A stretch of 64,000 nucleotides of DNA from Eleusine coracana subsp. coracana (lineage: Eukaryota > Streptophyta > Magnoliopsida > Poales > Poaceae). The translations under genes and the position numbers were made by a program. The notes below the pieces were generated by a model that worked only from the letters and a program-made list of their open reading frames with translations, did no database searches and was not told where the DNA came from. Below, piece by piece: positions 55,119-64,000 of this stretch. Within the stretch, counting starts at the first letter, position 1, and each line of letters opens with the position of its first letter. Location: contig CM064423.1 in assembly GCA_032690845.1 (NCBI GenBank), forward strand, positions 33,278,903-33,342,902, written 5' to 3'.

Positions 55119-56782
55119 TATTGACACTTCTTAATGTAGTACTAAGAATATTACTATCCATGGTAACGACACCAGATATGCTTATAGAAAATCTAACATC
55201 GCACCAAGAATATTACTAGACTTAGTAACAACGCAAGTAGTGTTGGGGTATAATTCATTGTTGCAGATAAATCCGCAAGTGGACAGATCATACCATTGTA
55301 GCATTTCAACATTGGATTACTTCAATGGTTGTCATTTATAGTTCGCCCATCGGAAGGATTAGAATAGAGTATTAAAAAAACATAGAGCTAAGATATAGAT
55401 TGGTATTGATAACCTATGACTTTGTGTAGGGGTAAGGATAATAATGATATGGGGTAGTGGACACACACACATATTCATCTCTAAACAAATAAATCCTAGT
55501 GCCTAGAAGGTTAGTTAGAGGGACTCTACCATATTCTCTAATGTATTCTACACACATAGCTGCATAGTCAGTCATAAACATATTAGTCAATACAAAGCCT
55601 AGCCTAACACACTTAGCACTTCGCGCACGGATTCATGTACTGAACATATTCTTCAAGACAACTCTGCCTGAAACGCATATCACCCGGCCGAACGTGGAGG
55701 ATTACATGAGATTCTAGGGCTATCACTTCCTAGAACCTACCTCTCTTCCGTGGGCAAGGCGACGATCAAAGGTAACTTCTAACCCAAGCACCATGCTTAA
55801 GTTATTACGTTACTACTTAGCTTAAGCCATCACTTAACCTAAATGTCCTAGATATGTGTATAACAGATATAACTATCTATTAACGATCTATGAGACTTTG
55901 AACCCATGCTACGGTATTATAAATATATTATGTATTTACTAACAAATAAATACAAGACTATAGTCTAGGTATATGCCAATCATAATAATGAGGTAGCAAG
56001 TATATACTTTTATAAAGTCGTACTAAGGTCCTATTACATGAGTATGATATATAACCAAACAAGGCAAACATATCATAAGCACAACTATATGGAAGAACAA
56101 TATAACTTGAATAGAATAAAGTTATAAATATGAATAAAGGAAATAGTACTAGAGCCATACCAATATTCCAAATGACTTTGGAGACTTGAGCAGGGCTCAC
56201 ACTAACTAAACACCACTAGGACTTGAGAGACTAAGTGAGGGGGAGAATGAATACAAATGTGAGTGTGTTTGGAGTGGTGTGACCCATCTATTTATATTGG
56301 TCTTAACGCGGTTGAGGAAGAGTAACCGCGAAGGAACCATCATGCAACCGTCGTCAGGAAGCCACCAGGAGCAGTCACGTTGAGGCGGTGGTCGAACCGC
56401 CTCAACTCTAGGTTGGTTGACCAGAGGGGGCCCGGTCGACCGACCTGGAGTTGGGCCCGTTTGGCCTGTGCTTTGTCCTGGTCCCTGACAGGTGGGTCTT
56501 TTGACTTCTCTCCATATGTCAGTGATTTCACGGAGAACTCCTATAAAGCCACGTCAATGATTCGTGTGATGCTTATGTGTCATCACCCACTGGCCAAAAT
56601 GGGTATTTCGCGGATCTTTCCTCCATTTCACACCTTTTGTATAGAATCCCTGCATATACTTATTCTACCAAGGATATGCGGATTCTTATTATTACTGGCC
56701 ATCATACGTGTATGAAATGAAATATCTTCCCACTTTATGGATCATATTGAGGGTCGAAATTGGTGTATAACGACTATCAACA
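55119..56782 (-). repeat. Solo LTR of the gag-only gypsy group in Tat RNase H
   Basis: Minus strand TGTTGATAG...GTGTCAATA, 1664 bp, flanked by agcaa (55114-55118) and ggcaa (56783-56787), a 4/5 target duplication. The flanks encode adjacent parts of a conserved RNase H block (NNVA on the right, EYEAL on the left), confirming both ends. TATA box at 56288-56297 (minus). Conserved block at about 55687-55756. Two primer-binding-site-like copies lie inside it, at 55156-55174 and, older, about 55216-55239, 62 bp apart. Confidence 0.82.
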
Positions 56783-57309
56783 GGCAACATTATTCGACAC
56801 AGGGAAATGTAAGCGAATTGAATATTTCATACATACCTCGAGGGGAGAGATGACGACGATACCGACACCGGCCCCTGTTTTCATGAGCGAGTCGTTGAAG
56901 TACATGACCAAGTACTCTTAGTCGACCGGAGCGGGAGGGAGCTGCGCCTCGGTCCATTCCGCCATGAAGTCGACGAGCACCTTAGACTTGATCGCCGATT
57001 GCGAGAAGTACGTGATGTCGTGTCCCATCAGTTCGAGCGCCCATTTCTCCACCTTGCCTGCAGAGTCCCTATTTTAAATGATTTTCTCATAAAGGGAACG
57101 GGCTTACCACATGAATCGGATGTGAGTCAAAGTAACGGCGTAGCTTGCACCTTGCGATCATCACAGTGTAGATGATCTTGAGGATCTACGGATACCGCAT
57201 CTTCAAATCCAAGAGGACCTCGCAGACATAGTAGACGGCATGTTGAACCTTAAGCACGTGCCCTTCCTTCTCTCGCTCGACCTCCAGTGCGGCGTTAACG
57301 ACCTGGGTC
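56783..57309 (-). pseudogene. Tat reverse transcriptase/RNase H fragment, upstream half
   Basis: Minus strand: TQVVNAALEVEREKEGHVLKVQHAVYYVCEVL (RNase H start), then IIYTVMIARCKLRRYF and GIVVISPLEV-like segments leading to SNNVA at 56783. Stops occur near 57185 and 57110. The rest of reverse transcriptase is missing; the fragment meets an LTR at about 57310. Confidence 0.75.
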
Positions 57310-58653
57310 ACCGGTGTTTCGATCACTGGCTAGTAGAATTTGTCCAAGGGATGCGCGCATAAGCTTGGTCATGGCTATGCAAGAGGACGCAAGAAATTAT
57401 ACTAGATCGAGGAGTACCCCTATGTGCAGTTCGAGTAGCTACTCGTGCTACTTGCACCAGGGTGTATAACAGTTGTGAGAGAGGAGAGTCCTCCAAGTCT
57501 CGATGAGTGAGTGCGTGTGTAAGTGTGCTCAGTGATCTCTTAGGTGTCTTTGATGCCTTGACGAAGAAGGAGGACCTCCCCTTTATACATGAAGGGACGA
57601 GCCCTATTTACAGAGAGAGAGAGAGAGAGAGAGTGACACGTGCGGGAGTCAGTGAAGCCATGTTGTAGGTGGTACGGACCCTGGTGAGTAGCTTGGTCTT
57701 CGGTCTTCGTGGGTCCTATCGACACAGTCTTCATGCGTCCTGTCACTGGATTACGGCGTGCCCCCGTCTTTTGTTGATGGGTCGGGGCTTATTGGTCCTG
57801 TAGATGGTGTGGGCCAAGTAACCCGGGTGGTTCAACATGGGCAAATGGCATGACATCATGCATCACCCCGTCACGCCCTCTGGTCAGGGCGTCCTTGATC
57901 ATCATTGTAATGTGTGCTATCATGATGGGTGGTGTCATGGCGTTAGGTTCTATCCCATTGGAGAGGGAAATGATGGTGATAGGAGTACGTTTGTAGGGAG
58001 ATTTTGCCCCCTGTTACTGTAGGTGCACGCTCGGTACGGCATCCAAAGGGGGACAGATAGTGGTTGTTGACTTCCGTCTGATTTGACCCCCTCCACTAGA
58101 GGTCGGTCTGTCACGTAGTGCCCGGGGCGGGGCGCCAGAACGATATATCACCCTGACATGGTCATTGCAATCGAGTTTCTCTACTCTGTTACTTCCGTTA
58201 GGTCAGAGATGTGGTGCCTTGTCCTGCCTCAGTGTGATGGGCCACTAACAGGAGTTTAGCGAGGGTGGTAGACGCGCTGGTGTTACTGTGCCCATACGGA
58301 CGGGGACCGCCACTGTGGATGTGGAGCTGGCGATCTCATCCGTGATCCGACTGACCCCTGCCAAGGGGGTCGAGCGACATGAGGTGGGACCTCCTCGGCG
58401 GGGGGCGGGTGGGGCGTCGCTGACCCTCTCGGTGGGGGTCGAGCGAAACGCGACTTGCCCTGCTCGATGGAGGCTGGGCGAGGTGGGGCACGCCAAGTCC
58501 TTTACTTCGAGGAGCAAGCTCATTGACTGTATTGACCTAGGACTGCGTGGGCCAAGGCTTCCCCGGCCCACCATGGGATCTTGGTAGGGCCGTTATTATT
58601 TTCGCAAGGGGATAATTGTTGCCACGTGGCATCGGTAATATTTACCCTCGACA
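57310..58653 (-). repeat. LTR A of a tandem LTR pair (Tat-like)
   Basis: About 1344 bp. Minus-strand start TGTCGAGGGTAAATATTACC at 58653; the other end (CACCGGTG, 57310-57317) has lost or changed the last three bases. TATA-like tataaag on the minus strand at 57582-57587, and a (GA)n run at 57611-57634. Palindromic G-box gccacgtggc at 58621-58630. The orientation is taken from the TATA box. Confidence 0.7.
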
Positions 58654-58655
58654 GT

Positions 58656-58968
58656 TGTCGGTGTTTCGGTCATCGGCTAGTATAATTTGTCCAAGGGATG
58701 CGCACTTAAGCTCGGTGATGGCTATGCAAGAGGACACAAGGAATTATACCTGTTCAGGGAGTACCCCTACATCTAGTTCAAGTAGCTTACCATGTTACTT
58801 GCACCAGGGTGTACAACAGTTCTGAGAGAGGAGCGTCCTCCAAGTCTCAGTGAGTGAGTGCGTGTGTAAGTGTGCTCAATGATCTATTAGGTGTCTTCAA
58901 TGCCTTGAGGAAGAAGGAGGATCTCCCCTTTTATACATGAAGGGACGGGCCCTATTTGCACACACACA

Positions 58969-59024
<56 letters not shown>

Positions 59025-59935
59025 CATGCGGGAGTTGGTGAAGCCGTGCTGTAAGTGGTACGGACCCCAGTCGGCGGCTTGGTCTTCGGTCTTCGTGGGT
59101 CCTATCGACACAGTCTTCATGCTACCTGTCACTGCATCGCGGCGTGCCCCCGTCTTCCATCGATGGGTCGAGGCTTATTGTTCTTGTCGATAGCGTGGAC
59201 TGAATAATCTAGGTGGTTCAGCACGGGTGAACGACATGACGCCATGCATCACCCCATCACGCCCATTGGTCAGAGCATCCTTGATCATCACTGTAACATG
59301 TGCTATCATGACGTGTTGTGTCATGGAGTTAAGTTCTATTCCATTGGATAGGGAAATGATGGTGATAGGAGTAGGTTTGCAGGAAGATTTGACCCCCTAT
59401 TACTGTAGCTACACCCTCGGTAGGGCATCCAGAGGGGGACAGAGAGTGGTTGTTGACTTCCGTCTTGTTCGAGCCCGTCCGCTGGTGGTCAGTCTGTGGC
59501 ATAGTGCCTAGGGCAGGGCGCCAAGATGATATATCGCCCTGACATGGTCATCACAACCAAGTTTCTCTACTCTGTTACTCCCACTAGGTCAGAGACGAGG
59601 CGCCTTGTCCCGTCTCGGTGTGATGGTCTGCTGACAGGAGTTTAGCATGGGTGGCAGGTGCTTATATGCTGACAGGAGTTTAGCATGAGTTTAGCATGGA
59701 CCGCCACTGTGGAAGTGGAGTTGGCGATCTTATCCGTGATCCGCCGAACCCCTGCCAAGGGGGTCGAGCGAAGCAAGGTGGGACCTTCTCGGTGGGGGTT
59801 GAGCGGGGCGTGGCCGACCCTCTCGACGGGGGTCGAGCGAGACACGACTTCCCCTTCTTGATGAAGGCTGGGCGTGCCAAGTCCTTTATTTCGGGGAGCA
59901 AGCTTATTGACCGTATTGACCCAGGACTGTGTGGG
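58656..59935 (-). repeat. LTR B of a tandem LTR pair (Tat-like)
   Basis: Same family and orientation as LTR A. It begins TGTCGGTGTTTCGG (3' end on the minus strand) two bases after LTR A. Minus-strand TATA box at 58929-58935. A (CA)n(GA)n microsatellite at about 58958-59023 replaces the plain (GA)n of LTR A. It is cut at 59935 by the next LTR, so its 5' end on the minus strand is missing. Confidence 0.72.
58958..59023. repeat. Compound (CA)n(GA)n microsatellite
   Basis: Dinucleotide run with one interruption (acacaaacac) then about 20 CA and 10 GA units. LTR A has only the GA part, so the CA part expanded after the two LTRs diverged. Confidence 0.9.
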
Positions 59936-60990
59936 TGTTAACGGTCCTTAAATACTAAAATTGACCGTCAATTACGTGCATTAAAGAGCTAAACTAAAAA
60001 ACCAACATAATGGTAGGAATTTATTACTAATGTATTCCACAAGTTTGTGAATATTTGAGTGCAGGTGAATTATCGATGAATTATGGGTAATTCCATGTCA
60101 TCAATCCAAGAAAATACCAATCCGGCAAATCAGGAGTCAGCACAAGGATTGCATACGTGGAAACCTGGGATTCCCTTGTGCAACTCAGGAGAACACCAAT
60201 GTAAAACAGGAGTGGACTCCCTTTACCAGTGACCCAGAGAAAGCACAAAGCCAACGGGCCCACGGCCAGCTCCGCTGACCTGCCCCCTTGGTCGCCTGAC
60301 CTGGTCTTGATGCGGTTCATCCCTAGCTTCCACGTGTCACTTCTTCGTTCATTTCTAGAAGTTGGTGCATCTGAGTTCTGTGGTGGTTACTCCTACAAAC
60401 CGACCTATGGGTCCTATATAAAGAGAGGAGGGGCTTCACACTCACATACACATCCAAGAGAAGAGAGCCACACTCCAAAGGTGCTAGTACTACCTAATTT
60501 AGTACTTTAGAATAGGTGGACAGTGAGGAGAAGTGTAGGAGTGGAGCCTTGTCTGTGGGCCCTCTACTCCAACCTTGTACCTCGACGGAGCCTTGCCTTA
60601 TTAAGTAAGTCTTTGAGTTTATTTATGTTCTTTAGCTTTCTTATTTAAGTAAGTTGAGTGCTTATTTACTTGTGGGTTCAAAGTCTTATATCCTATAAAG
60701 GTTGTTTAGTCTAAGTGACGGCTTAGCTAAATACTGATTAATAACTTAGGTGTGGTGCTTAGGTTAGAAATAATCTTTGATCACCTCGTAATCCATGGTT
60801 TGTAGAGGTAGGTAGTAGGTGGTGATAGCCCTATCTATCCATTGTACTCCTCCACGTTCGGTTGCGATGTGTGTCCAAGACGGAGTTGCCTTGTGGATGC
60901 CGGGCATGAATCCATACATGAAACAGTAATTAAAGCCTCAACCTTATTTATTTAGTAGCTTATCCATAGATAAACGTCTCTATCCTTGGG
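59936..60990 (+). repeat. LTR of the gag-only gypsy group, 3'-truncated
   Basis: Starts TGTTAACGGTCCTTAAATAC, matching the inner start at 5533 and 11294 of copy 1. TATA box tatataaa at 60415-60422, conserved block at about 60791-60861. Similarity to the other LTRs fades at about 60990; no primer-binding site follows. Confidence 0.7.
60415..60422 (+). promoter_or_regulatory. TATA box of the 3'-truncated LTR
   Basis: tcctatataaagagagg, in the same place relative to the conserved block as in the related LTRs. Confidence 0.55.
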
Positions 60991-61703
60991 AAACCATGTG
61001 GATATGTGCCATGGTTTGAAATATGCGATGAGTAATTGACTTTCGTTGAGTTGGTGTTTGAGTTGAAATGCGGGAATCTGGGGATTGCATGAGTGTGTGC
61101 ATTGTTATGGTTATGACTAACTGGGAGTTGATGAGGATGTTGGAGAGTTTGCAGGAGAAGGAAAATGCGTTTGCTTGTCTCATGATGTGTAGGTCAATGG
61201 AGCCAACTTGGCGGTCAATAGCGATAGGATCGAGCACAAGTAGGGGACTTGGGGCTGGACGATCGGGAGGCCGGGTGGGCCAGATGAAGTTGTTGAGGCA
61301 AAAATCACACGCTTGACCCGAGAGATTTGCTTAACTCTAGTGCGGGCTCAACACAAAGAAACCGAGGCGTGCCAGTCGATTTTACCTACAAATTGACAAC
61401 GAGACAAACGGTTAACTTCCATGGGTCACCAGCCCAGGACAGGCCGATGAAGAAAGCCGATAATCACTGTTAGTGAAACCAGCCGATGGCTATAAATAGC
61501 AAAAGATATTATTAAAATAAACTAATCGACTGATTTGTATCGGCTCATTGGCAATTCAATGAACAAGTAGTGCCGATAGGAACTAAATCGATAGAGCAAA
61601 GTCGATAAATTTATGGGGAATACGCTAAAACTCGCTCTGTCAATGAAGTAAAGCCGAAGGGCCAGAGTCGATAGAAGTACAGTGACCATGCACAGAACTC
61701 TAT
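60991..61703. other. Unassigned sequence
   Basis: No recognisable domain. 61068-61316 has an 82-codon plus-strand frame without similarity to known families. 61440-61690 repeats agccgat(a/g)-type motifs, as in the U3 of the solo LTR at 25776, and is probably decayed LTR sequence. Confidence 0.3.
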
Positions 61704-64000
61704 TGTGACACCCTAGTGTCACTACATTCTTTTGATCACATGATTGCACCAATTCTGGTTTAACAAGTCATAATTTAAGTTTGGTTGCATTTCAAATTTA
61801 TTTGACTTTGAATTTAAATCAAAGTATGGCTAGGTTGTGAAGCAACTTTAAATTCTTTCATGCAACTAGGTGCTATCAAAAATTTATATGATAGGGTTGG
61901 CCATAAAACAATTTTAGGAATTTTCCTAGAATTTTTATCAGAAGGAAAATACCCTAATTAATTCATGGAAGTTTGAATTTTAACCATTTTTTTCGAAACT
62001 GAATTTAACCATTTTTAAAGAAATGGCAAGTTCAGACCACTTGGATTTGAATTTTGACACCTGTCACATTGTGATCTACACAATTCAAGGATTCTATACA
62101 ATTTTTCCCAAATCCATTTAGAGTTCAGATCTAATTTAATTCCATTTTTGAAGTGAGGTCGAGATAGTTATAGAAAATATTTAAACTATGGCAGTGGGAC
62201 CCGATCGTCAGTCTCTCTAATCTCTCCTCTCTCCCGCTGGCGCCCGGACTCTATGCACGCGGACACGCAGCTGCCCGCGTGTCACTGCTCGACCGACGCT
62301 CAAGAGATCAAAACTCGGTCTCGATCGTTGCCCCGACCCTTCTCTCGGTTTCTCCGTTCTCTCCTCGGCGTCTCCGTACACCGGCGTTACCTCTCTCTTG
62401 GTTCTCTCCGTTGTTTTCCCTGCCATTGCTCAAGAGAGCAAAACCCGGTCTCAATCGTCGCCCCGACCCTTCTCTCCGTTTCTCCATTCTCTCCTCAGTG
62501 TCTTCATACACCGACGTTACCTCTCTCTTGGTTCTCTCCGCCATTTTCCCCGCCATTGCCGCTCCTCTGCTTTCTGCCCCAATCGATTGCATAGTTGATT
62601 CACAACCGAACCAAAGCACAAGATGGAAACGTCGTGAATCAATCAAGCATTAAGAGCAAACCATATTCCCATCTCGGTGCATCGCTGATGAGATCAAGTA
62701 ATTCAACTCCTTTGGTGAGTCTCAAAGCTTGATCTTTTATCCAAAGAGTACTTGACTCCTTTGCGCAATTAGTTGACCATTGCTTGCACTACTTTCTCTG
62801 TTGAGTTTCGAGCATGGCGAGTTTTCCCATTTCCACCGCCGTTGGTCACCATAGAAGCTCCATGGTGGTAGACCAATCCAGAACTCCTTCGTCATCTCGG
62901 TGACCATGATGAGTTTTGCCAGAGACCGTGCTTGCTCTCCGACCACTCCGTTCCACTTCTAAGCCTCCACATCGAGCTCCCGCCGTCGTCGTTGTTCTCT
63001 GTTCCGATGTCGCTCGTCGCCGAGCTAGTCCGGTGAGTTCCTCTCCTAGTGAACCTCACCAGAAAGCTTGGTTTGGTGTGCGCTTTGAATTAGTGAGGAC
63101 GGAGTCTAAGTCTTGTGAGCGTAGAAACCAGCGGTGAGCTTCGACACCACTCCAGTAGCCGTGCCGCCACGCGCGCGCTCGCGCGAGTTTCAAAGGAACC
63201 GATGGCAATCTCGTAAATAATGTGAAGTTCGAAATTTAAATCCAAAAAAATGCTTAAATCTTGTAAAATCAATATCTAGAGTTCCAGAACTTCTAAAACT
63301 GCAAACTAAATTTTGTTGGCTTCTTGTGATGAGATCTATGCATTAAGTATATTAGTGCACATGGTTTATATTAAAAATTTTGATGTGTGATTTATTTAGT
63401 GTAAAGCTTAATAAATCCATATCCTTAGTTGTAGACTTGATAATATAGTAAATTAAATTGTTTTAGTCTTCTCTTGACATGCTTAGTTCATATGATAAAT
63501 TGATGACCCTAGTTTCCAGACATATAATGATATATGATTTTATCTTTAAAATGCTTAGAATGTCATTAGAGTAAATTCTTTAAACTTTTAGGAATTAATC
63601 CTCTGCACAAAAATCATGCTTGTCATATTGCATATCTCTGAATTTTTGTAGTAATTTATCTTCTGTACTTATTTTACTATAATTTGTTTAGTCAGAAATC
63701 TTGTTAAATGCATTATAAATGATTTGCTCATAATTTAACTATGAAACTTCGTAAACTTGATGTTCATATTTATACCTATAATTAGTAGATCATTTGAGTC
63801 CAGTAGCATAGTCTTATTTTACTAAATGATTTATTTGTCTTTCATGTCTTGATAACCATAGTTAAATGCATTAGGAAATTTTAGTGATAAATTCTTCTCA
63901 TTAGAATTACTAGCTCTGAAGCATATGTCTTCTAGAACCATGCTAAGGAATAAATTGATTTGATCTATTTCCTTTGGTATGTGCATCACATATCTTTGCA
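61704..64000 (+). repeat. Start of an LTR-like sequence, running off the window
   Basis: Begins near TGTGACACCCTAGTGTCAC, a start common in grass gypsy LTRs, then AT-rich sequence (61740-62190), a C/T-rich promoter-like part with a 130-bp tandem duplication (62301-62560), and again AT-rich sequence to the end. No domain is seen in any frame. The other end is beyond the window, so the assignment is tentative. Confidence 0.4.
62301..62560. repeat. Tandem duplication, 130-bp unit, two copies
   Basis: Copies start at caagagatc (62301) and caagagagc (62431) and are about 90% alike, C/T-rich. Open frames across them are a side effect of the composition. Confidence 0.88.

Noticed and set aside
57611..57634. 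GA microsatellite as a functional element
   Set aside because: A simple dinucleotide run within LTR A, polymorphic relative to LTR B; nothing indicates function.
61068..61316. Open frame of 82 codons as a possible host gene
   Set aside because: Short, no recognisable domain, no partner exon, embedded among LTR fragments.

Overview
This window looks like the transposon-filled space between genes in a large plant genome, most likely a grass. I found no host gene, rRNA, tRNA gene or CRISPR array. Everything recognisable belongs to LTR retrotransposons (Sirevirus-type Ty1/copia; CRM-like, Tat-like and gag-only Ty3/gypsy) or to one CACTA DNA transposon. The grass assignment rests on the mix of element types (Sireviruses, a CRM-like chromovirus, Tat elements with an antisense ORF, a CACTA carrying a Ulp1-like domain). 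The species cannot be told.

Layout. 1-5.4 kb and 12.4-13.6 kb: minus-strand Sirevirus remnants that share one LTR (3684-5328); a CRM-like solo LTR sits in the gag. 5.5-12.4 kb: a two-LTR gypsy-type element with only a decayed gag and no pol (TR-GAG style), inserted in the Sirevirus. 13.6-23.8 kb: an AT-rich minus-strand LTR-like sequence, split by a complete CRM-like element (16562-23358; 640-bp LTRs, perfect target duplication TGGAA) whose pol has one frameshift and four stop codons. 23.8-33.1 kb: the 3' part of a Tat element: integrase on plus, then a long antisense gene (minus) split by a solo LTR (25776-27631, duplication CTTGC), then a long 3' spacer. 33.1-38.9 kb and 51.8-52.5 kb: a CACTA element with subterminal repeats, a minus-strand transposase-accessory/Ulp1 gene, tandem repeats and a GC-rich 31-bp minisatellite. 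It is split by a complete Sirevirus (38933-51840) with gag, pol and envelope-like regions, and that envelope-like ORF is split by an internally deleted CRM-like copy (47021-48380, duplication GTTAG). 52.8-57.3 kb: a second gag-only copy (minus), then Tat RNase H (minus) split by a solo LTR (55119-56782). 57.3-59.9 kb: two LTRs abutting head to tail with a 2-bp spacer. 59.9-61 kb: another LTR of the gag-only group. 61.7 kb to the end: the start of another LTR-like sequence.

Nesting gives relative ages: each interrupted element is older than its insert. All coding regions are broken by stops, frameshifts or truncation, so nothing here looks autonomous today.

The most unusual material is in the LTRs of the gag-only gypsy group (six LTRs here). 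They share a roughly 70-bp block downstream of the TATA box, with a possible covarying hairpin. Three carry twin 12-bp palindromes exactly 18 bp apart. Several LTRs appear to have grown at their ends by tandem duplication, so that copies of the primer-binding site lie inside LTRs whose target duplications show they integrated in that form.
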